Assembly (NCBI GenBank): GCA_947074135.1
Contig: CAMTOL010000010.1
Coordinates: 1-21,708 of the forward strand
DNA: 21,708 nucleotides
Source: an uncultured Rikenellaceae bacterium
Lineage (GTDB): Bacteria > Bacteroidota > Bacteroidia > Bacteroidales > Rikenellaceae
Reading direction: 5' to 3'
Within the stretch, counting starts at the first letter, position 1; every line of letters starts with the position of its first letter. The notes beneath the pieces are model-generated. The model was given only the letters and a program-made list of their open reading frames with translations, did not search any database and was not told the DNA's origin. A program made the position numbers and the translations under genes. Positions 17,622 to 21,708 of this stretch are shown here, piece by piece.

Positions 17622-17651
17622 GCTCTCTAATCGCGGCTTCTCGAAAAAAGC
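17622..17651 (-). repeat. Short related copy of the leader repeat, upstream of korD
   Basis: The segment shares the block CTCTAATCG (with small changes), then GCTT, and the block GAAAAAAGC with 18944-18971, and the GAAAAAAG core with 20298-20307. It can fold into a short hairpin (17636-17639 with 17648-17651). It lies 44 bases before the korD ATG, at a position similar to the copies upstream of the DUF1015 gene and serA. It lacks the adjoining 46-base block, so it is a truncated or diverged copy. Confidence 0.5.
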
Positions 17652-17681
17652 TGTGTTAAATTTATACTCTCAAAGAATAAA

Positions 17682-18914
17682 TTAATCTAGCGAGTGAATT
17701 ACAAGCCCAGAGCGAAGTTTTGGTTCGAACCAAGTAGTTTTTGGAGGCATAATATTGCCAGTATCTGCGATATCAATAAGTTGCTTCATCGAAACGGCAT
17801 AAAGCGCAAACGCTACCGCCATTTCGCCACTATCTACTCTACGTTTCAACTCTCCAAGTCCACGAATACCACCAACAAAATCAATACGTTTGTCAGTTCT
17901 TAGGTCTTTAATTCCTAGAACATTATCAAGCACCAAGTTCGAAAGGATAGTTACATCAAGTACGCCGATTGGGTCATTGTCATTGTATGTTCCCTCTTTA
18001 GCCGTAAGCGAATACCATTGACCACCTAGGTACATTGCAAAGTTATGTAACGCATCAGGAGTATAAATATCAGCTCCTTTAGGTTCTACAACAAAATCTT
18101 TTTGCAGTTTCTCAATAAGTTCAGCCTCAGAGAGTCCGTTCAGATCCTTAATTACACGGTTATAGTCAATAATTTTAAGCTGATTATCAGGGAAAATAAC
18201 CGCCAAAAAGTAGTTATACTCCTCATCGCCAGTGTGAGCAGGGTTCTGAGCCTTTTTTTCAGCTGCCACCAACGCTGCAGCAGCAGTACGGTGGTGACCA
18301 TCGGCAACATAAAGTGCTGGAATCTTCTCAAAGATAGCAGTTATTTCCGAATTTTTAGCAGTCGGTACCACCCAAAAGGTATGACCAAAACCATCTTCTG
18401 CCACAAAGTCATATTCAGGAGTTGATTTAATAACCTCATTTACAATTGCATCAACCGCACTAACGGCTGGATAAGAGAAGAATACCGGCTCAACATTTGC
18501 ATTCTGAATGCGAACGTGAATCATACGATCTTCCTCTTTGTCACGACGTGTAAGTTCGTGCTTTTTGATATCGCCATTCATATAGTCGTCAGCGTGACAA
18601 GCCGCCACCAAACCATACTGCGTTCTGCCATCCATAGTTTGTGCATAAACATAGTACTTCTCTTCTCCATCTTGCACCAACCAACCATTTTGTTGCCATT
18701 GTTTGAAATTCTCAACAGCCTTGTTGTAAACCTCTACGCTATGCTCGTCCGCAATCGGCGTGAAGTCAATCTCTGGTTTAATAATGTGAAGTAACGATTT
18801 CTCACCCGCTTCCGCCTGAGCCTCAGCCGAGTTCAATACGTCGTAAGGACGCGAAGCAACCTCTTTCGCTAAATTTTGTGGAGGACGTATCCCCTTAAAT
18901 GGTTTTATTTTCAT
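17682..18914 (-). CDS. DUF1015 family protein, serC-serA-linked
   Basis: This cytoplasmic protein of 410 residues belongs to the uncharacterised DUF1015 (COG4198) family. Family marks are KPFKGIRPP at 4-12, VASRPYDVLN at 19-28, HIIKPEID at 43-50, LYVADGHHRTAAAA at 201-214 and the C-terminal MPPKTTWFEPKLRSGL at 389-404. The frame remains open for 52 more codons to 19070, but those codons translate the intergenic repeat, so the ATG at 18914 is the real start. It follows serC and serA on the same strand, the association seen in many relatives, which suggests a role near serine metabolism. DGHHR resembles the motif of ParB-like free serine kinases; a link is only a hypothesis. No membrane or signal segment is visible. 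Confidence 0.88.
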   Translation of the reverse strand: MKIKPFKGIRPPQNLAKEVASRPYDVLNSAEAQAEAGEKSLLHIIKPEIDFTPIADEHSVEVYNKAVENFKQWQQNGWLVQDGEEKYYVYAQTMDGRTQYGLVAACHADDYMNGDIKKHELTRRDKEEDRMIHVRIQNANVEPVFFSYPAVSAVDAIVNEVIKSTPEYDFVAEDGFGHTFWVVPTAKNSEITAIFEKIPALYVADGHHRTAAAALVAAEKKAQNPAHTGDEEYNYFLAVIFPDNQLKIIDYNRVIKDLNGLSEAELIEKLQKDFVVEPKGADIYTPDALHNFAMYLGGQWYSLTAKEGTYNDNDPIGVLDVTILSNLVLDNVLGIKDLRTDKRIDFVGGIRGLGELKRRVDSGEMAVAFALYAVSMKQLIDIADTGNIMPPKTTWFEPKLRSGLVIHSLD

Positions 18915-18943
18915 TTTTTTACTGTTTTTTTTATTATGTGTAT

Positions 18944-18974
18944 GCTCTAATCGTCGCTTTTTGAAAAAAGCAAC
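18944..18974 (-). repeat. Leader hairpin repeat upstream of the DUF1015 gene
   Basis: On the minus strand GTTGC-T5 and A5-GCGAC (ends 18974 and 18953) pair, with one G-T wobble, around a two-base loop. The segment ends 30 bases before the ATG at 18914. The equivalent hairpin before serA (20291-20310) has CGACTT pairing with AAGTCG: different letters, pairing kept. A related form precedes korD. Confidence 0.6.
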
Positions 18975-18975
18975 A

Positions 18976-19292
18976 CCAAAAACTTTTGTCGATACTTCGT
19001 ATCGAATGACAAACAGCTCTACTTTATAGTTAAGTAAGTCAGAAATTGTTAGCGGATACTTTTTAAGCAAATTTTAATTGAAGGCAACCCAAAGGGTTGC
19101 TAAGTGGGTATATGAAATTTTATCTGCAAGTTTACTTGCGAGTAAAATTTCATATATCCACTTACATCCACGTACTTCGTGCGTGGGCGCCAATTAAAAT
19201 TTGCTTAAAAAGTATCTCAAAGAACTATATAAAAAAGCTCTAAAATTCTCTAACAAATCATCAAGTACGAAGTACTTGCCAAAGTTTTTTGG
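18976..19292. repeat. Large imperfect palindromic element between serA and the DUF1015 gene
   Basis: Left and right halves mirror each other about a centre near 19134. The outer ends read CCAAAAACTTTTG (18976) and, inverted, CCAAAAAACTTTGG (19292). Each half has a triloop hairpin: CGATAC-TTC-GTATCG at 18990-19004, and CAAGTAC-GAA-GTACTTG at 19262-19278. Inner arms 19055-19080 and 19191-19216 are a perfect 26-base inverted repeat. The left flank 18976-19021 matches 20312-20357 at 44 of 46 bases. The element occupies most of the 422-base gap 18915-19336, and no gene is seen in it. No transposase or clear target duplication is visible. Confidence 0.85.
19055..19216. repeat. 26-bp perfect inverted repeat enclosing three hairpins
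   Basis: Arms 19055-19080 and 19191-19216 are exact inverted complements. Inside are three stems: GCAACCC-AAA-GGGTTGC (19084-19100); a 22-base stem 19101-19122 with 19143-19164 carrying one G-T pair and topped by GCAAGT-TT-ACTTGC (19126-19139); and CCACGTAC-TTC-GTGCGTGG (19168-19186) with one T-G pair. Nearly every base is in a stem, giving a cloverleaf-like shape. Both G-T pairs would be wobbles in a plus-strand transcript and C-A mismatches in a minus-strand one. Confidence 0.88.
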
Positions 19293-19296
19293 TTTT

Positions 19297-19316
19297 ACCT
19301 TTTGTTCACAAAAGGT
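19297..19316. repeat. TTCA-loop hairpin downstream of serA
   Basis: ACCTTTTG (19297-19304) pairs with CAAAAGGT (19309-19316) around TTCA. The same hairpin occurs at 20396-20415 with the loop-closing pair changed from G-C to C-G. Both copies are followed by AAAGTAGA. It lies about 20 bases past the serA stop. Neither strand has a clean T-run, so it is not a standard terminator. Confidence 0.7.
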
Positions 19317-19336
19317 AAAGTAGAAATATTACTTAA

Positions 19337-20260
19337 CTAAAACTTGTTAAGTTGGAATTTAGTGTTACCCTCTTTCAAGTAGCCAACTATCTGGTTAGCG
19401 GCAGCAAGACCAGCATTGATATTAGCTTCGGCAGTTTCAGCACCCATTTTCTTAGGAGTTCCAAGGTAGCGTTTGCTAAATTTTTCTGCATACTCTTCTT
19501 TTGCGTCTGGAGCAACGTCGGTAGCATACTTGAGATCTTCGCGTTCTGTCATTGCTTTAGCAAGTCCAGCCTCATCGATAACCTCTTTACGAGCAGTGTT
19601 GACAATAGTACCACCTTTAGGCATACTCATAGCTAGTTCATATCCGATTGAGCCTTTAGTTTCGGCAGTTGCAGGGATATGAAGTGAAAGGTATTGCGAT
19701 TTTTCGTAGAGTTCTTTTACAGAGCCTACTTCGGTAACACCATCTTTCTCGAAGATTGATTTATCGGCAACGAATGGGTCGAAGGCATAGACTTTCATAC
19801 CAAGTGCTTTACCGGCAAGACCTACCAAGCGACCTACGTTACCGTAGGCGTGAATACCGAGTGTTTTACCAGCTATTTCGGTACCTGCACCGCCAAACTG
19901 TGCTCGAGCCATAAAAATCATCATACCGATAGCTAGTTCAGCCACTGCATTTGAGTTTTGCCCTGGCGTATTCATCGCCACGATTTTGCGTTCCGTTAAC
20001 GATGGGAGGTCTAGGTTATCGTAACCAGCACCTGCACGAACCACTATTTTAAGGTTTTTTGCAGCAGCTACCACCTCTGGCGTAACTTTGTCCGAACGGA
20101 CAATCATTGCGTCCACATCAGCCACAGCAGCGAGAAGTTCCTCTTTAGTTGTGTATTTTTCGAGGAGCACCACCTCCATACCAGCTTTAGTGGCTATATC
20201 TTTAATACCGTCCGTTGCAACTTTTGCAAACGGTTTTTCGGTTGCTACTAATATTTTCAT
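19337..20260 (-). CDS. serA: D-3-phosphoglycerate dehydrogenase (short type)
   Basis: This protein of 307 residues oxidises 3-phosphoglycerate to 3-phosphohydroxypyruvate with NAD, the first step of serine synthesis. It has only the catalytic and nucleotide-binding domains and lacks the C-terminal ACT serine-sensing domain, so feedback by serine is unlikely. VVRAGAGYDNLDL (73-85) and NTPGQNSNAVAELA (97-110) are family motifs. The dinucleotide loop is AYGNVG (138-143) with Asp161 after the second strand. Arg224 (NTAR) is the substrate arginine. The usual catalytic His of TPH(I/L)GA is replaced by Lys: TPKKMGAETAEAN at 268-280. This form is known from Bacteroidetes and related short enzymes. 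It lies between serC and the DUF1015 gene, with repeat-filled gaps on both sides. Confidence 0.94.
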   Translation of the reverse strand: MKILVATEKPFAKVATDGIKDIATKAGMEVVLLEKYTTKEELLAAVADVDAMIVRSDKVTPEVVAAAKNLKIVVRAGAGYDNLDLPSLTERKIVAMNTPGQNSNAVAELAIGMMIFMARAQFGGAGTEIAGKTLGIHAYGNVGRLVGLAGKALGMKVYAFDPFVADKSIFEKDGVTEVGSVKELYEKSQYLSLHIPATAETKGSIGYELAMSMPKGGTIVNTARKEVIDEAGLAKAMTEREDLKYATDVAPDAKEEYAEKFSKRYLGTPKKMGAETAEANINAGLAAANQIVGYLKEGNTKFQLNKF

Positions 20261-20290
20261 CTCTTTTTTCTCTTTTTTTCTCTTTCCTTA

Positions 20291-20310
20291 CGACTTATTG
20301 AAAAAAGTCG
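20291..20310 (-). repeat. Leader hairpin repeat upstream of serA
   Basis: CGACTT (20291-20296) pairs with AAGTCG (20305-20310). It is the equivalent of the hairpin at 18953-18974 and ends 30 bases before the serA ATG. The T-rich minus-plus boundary (many TCT repeats at 20262-20285, purine-rich on the minus strand) forms an AG-rich stretch before the start codon. Confidence 0.6.
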
Positions 20311-20311
20311 C

Positions 20312-20426
20312 CCAAAAACTTTTGTCGATACTTCGTATCGAATAACAAACTGCTCTATTATATAACTAAACAGTCGGTTAAGGTTGTTAGCGGATACCTT
20401 TTCTTCAGAAAAGGTAAAGTAGAGCA
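20312..20426. repeat. Second copy of the intergenic repeat, between serC and serA
   Basis: Bases 20312-20357 match 18976-19021 with two differences, including a 32-base exact block and the hairpin CGATAC-TTC-GTATCG (20326-20340). Bases 20384-20397 match 19046-19059 exactly. A TTCA-loop hairpin follows (20396-20415), and TGCTCTA (20351-20357) pairs with TAGAGCA (20420-20426) to close the whole unit. This copy lacks the large central palindrome and appears to be the simpler form. Confidence 0.8.
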
Positions 20427-20460
20427 ATTACAAATTATAAACTTTTCCACGAAATCATTA

Positions 20461-20585
20461 ATAAAAGTCGATAAATTGACGATTAGACAACGCTGTGAGT
20501 TATTTTTGGAAGGTGCGTATTGAAGTACGTGACTGTACAAAAATAATGAAACGAGGCAGTATAATCGTCAATTTGTGGCTTTTAT
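20461..20585. repeat. Large stem-loop overlapping the serC stop codon
   Basis: Arms 20461-20485 and 20562-20585 pair over about 24 positions: 13 perfect pairs (20473-20485 with 20562-20574), then a wobble, one G-G mismatch and one bulge. Inside, TTATTTTTG (20500-20508) pairs with CAAAAATAA (20538-20546), and the tip can form TGCGTA/TACGTG (20514-20519 with 20526-20531). The 3' arm includes the serC stop codon at 20582-20584. There is no T-run after it on the minus strand, so it is not a typical terminator. Confidence 0.7.
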
Positions 20586-21652
20586 AGTGACTTTTCGAAT
20601 TCTTGCATACAAGCAATAAGAGCCTGAACTGACTCCAATGGAAGTGCATTGTAGATAGAGGCACGGAAACCACCAACCAAGCGGTGACCTTTAAGACCTA
20701 CCATACCACGCTCTTTAGCAAAGTCAAGGAACGCTGTTGGCTCAACATCTTTGCATTTTTCGCTATAAACGAAAGGAACGTTCATCAACGAGCGGTCTTC
20801 TGGATTTACAGGCGAAGCGAAACAGCTATTGCGTTCGATTTCGGCATAAAGAGCATCAGCCTTTTGTTGATTAATTTTTTGGATAGCAGGAACGCCACCG
20901 ATAGACTTCAACCATTTAAGAGTTTCGCGAACCACAAAAATTGGGAACACTGGAGGAGTGTTGAACATTGAGCCATCTTTGATATGAGTGCGGTAGTCCA
21001 ACATAGTTGGGATTTGGCGTGAAACCTTACCTAACATATCTTCACGAACGATTACGAAAGTAACACCGGCAGGTCCCATATTTTTTTGAGCACCACCATA
21101 GATAAGAGCATATTTCGAAACGTCAACAGGACGGCTCAAGATATCAGAACTCATATCTGCGATTAGAGGTACTGGACAGTCGATATCTGTATGGTATTCA
21201 GTACCAAATATAGTGTTGTTAGTTGTGATGTGGAGGTAATCCAGGTCAGTTGGCACAGTGTATCCTTTAGGAATATAGGTATTGTTTTTATCCTCAGACG
21301 ATGCAACTTCAACCACCTCGCCAAATAGTTTAGCCTCTTTTTGAGCTTTTTTAGCCCAAACACCAGTGTTGATATAACCAGCTTTTTTCTCCATAAAGTT
21401 GAAAGGCACCATACAGAACTGCATAGAAGCACCTCCACCTAACCACAAGATTTTGTGAGTATCTGGCACATTAAGAAGCTCTTTTAGTAGTGAAGTAGCC
21501 TCATCGATAACTGATTCGAAGTCTTTAGTACGGTGTGATATTTCGATAAGCGAAAGACCGATACCATTAAGGTCAAGAACTGCAGCAGCTGCATTTTCGA
21601 TTGCTGTGCGAGGCAAGATACAAGGACCTGCCGAGAAATTGTGTTTTTTCAT
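20582..21652 (-). CDS. serC: Phosphoserine aminotransferase
   Basis: This PLP enzyme of 356 residues converts 3-phosphohydroxypyruvate and glutamate to 3-phosphoserine and 2-oxoglutarate, the second step of serine synthesis; it can also act in pyridoxal phosphate synthesis. It opens with [11 protein letters not shown], followed by ISHRTKDF at 38-45 and [11 protein letters not shown] at 69-79. The PLP lysine is Lys190 in [13 protein letters not shown]. It ends with [20 protein letters not shown], the family C-terminus. Length is typical (about 360). It is the first gene of the serC-serA-DUF1015 set; only 56 bases of upstream sequence are in the window, so the promoter is not established. The stop codon lies inside a large stem-loop. 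Confidence 0.97.
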   Translation of the reverse strand: MKKHNFSAGPCILPRTAIENAAAAVLDLNGIGLSLIEISHRTKDFESVIDEATSLLKELLNVPDTHKILWLGGGASMQFCMVPFNFMEKKAGYINTGVWAKKAQKEAKLFGEVVEVASSEDKNNTYIPKGYTVPTDLDYLHITTNNTIFGTEYHTDIDCPVPLIADMSSDILSRPVDVSKYALIYGGAQKNMGPAGVTFVIVREDMLGKVSRQIPTMLDYRTHIKDGSMFNTPPVFPIFVVRETLKWLKSIGGVPAIQKINQQKADALYAEIERNSCFASPVNPEDRSLMNVPFVYSEKCKDVEPTAFLDFAKERGMVGLKGHRLVGGFRASIYNALPLESVQALIACMQEFEKSL

Positions 21653-21708
21653 AGCTTTATATATTTTTATTTATTTGTTTTTCAATTCACACTAACGGAC
21701 TACCAAAG

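Noticed and set aside
18915..19070. Upstream extension of the DUF1015 gene to a start at 19070
   Set aside because: The extra 52 codons translate the intergenic repeat; the family normally begins at MKIKPFKGIRPP.
18976..19292. CRISPR array
   Set aside because: The repeats are inverted and few, with no regular direct repeats or spacers and no cas genes.
18976..19292. A complete insertion sequence
   Set aside because: Despite inverted ends there is no transposase coding frame and too little room for one; at most it is a non-autonomous element.
20396..20415. Rho-independent terminator
   Set aside because: No clean T-run follows the stem on either strand, and it sits mid-gap with a conserved tail instead.
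20358..20540. A 60-codon minus-strand frame between serC and serA
   Set aside because: It lies in the repeat and shares a peptide with the false extension of the DUF1015 gene, so it is probably translated repeat DNA.

Overview
The window looks like a chromosomal segment of a strictly fermentative Bacteroidota, most likely order Bacteroidales. The evidence is a SusC/SusD pair, Bacteroidales-type promoter motifs (TTTG, about 19-20 bases, TAnnTTTG), a short SerA with Lys in place of the usual catalytic His, a ferredoxin-linked 2-oxoacid oxidoreductase and a glutaminyl-tRNA synthetase. The DNA is fairly AT-rich, more so between genes. I cannot name the genus.

Layout. 1-159: start of a small membrane-anchored protein running off the left edge (minus), with a promoter near 329-360. 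506-697: tRNA-Leu(UAG) with its own promoter and terminator. 698-1066: folB (minus). 1133-4848: glnS and dsbD, a tight plus-strand pair. 4870-4913: a terminator shared with the convergent gene. 4932-6335: an aminopeptidase P gene (minus). 6424-13466: a minus-strand susC-susD-lipoprotein operon with a clear promoter, a structured leader and a strong terminator; it carries no glycan-degrading enzyme. 13843-14790: a YfeH-like transporter of the bile acid:sodium symporter superfamily. 14917-17578: a complete four-subunit korDABC-like operon ending at a perfect 16+1+16 palindromic terminator. 17682-21652: serC, serA and a DUF1015 gene.

Most of the window is core metabolism. The serine genes make phosphoserine from 3-phosphoglycerate; the Kor-type enzyme links 2-oxoacids to ferredoxin; FolB supplies folate; GlnS charges tRNA-Gln; DsbD moves reducing power across the inner membrane; SusC/D import an unknown ligand.

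The unexplained part is the set of gaps in the ser-kor block. The gaps before serA and before the DUF1015 gene carry near-identical repeats (46 bp with 2 differences, plus other shared blocks), several small hairpins with TTC/GAA or TTCA loops in which both stem sides change together between copies, a roughly 317 bp imperfect palindrome with perfect 26 bp inner arms enclosing three further hairpins (18976-19292), and a second large stem-loop whose arm includes the serC stop codon (20461-20585). A shorter related piece lies before korD. No transposase is present. The pattern suggests a multi-copy, structure-conserved intergenic element (a non-autonomous palindromic mobile element, or a structured RNA), which I do not recognise as a named family.
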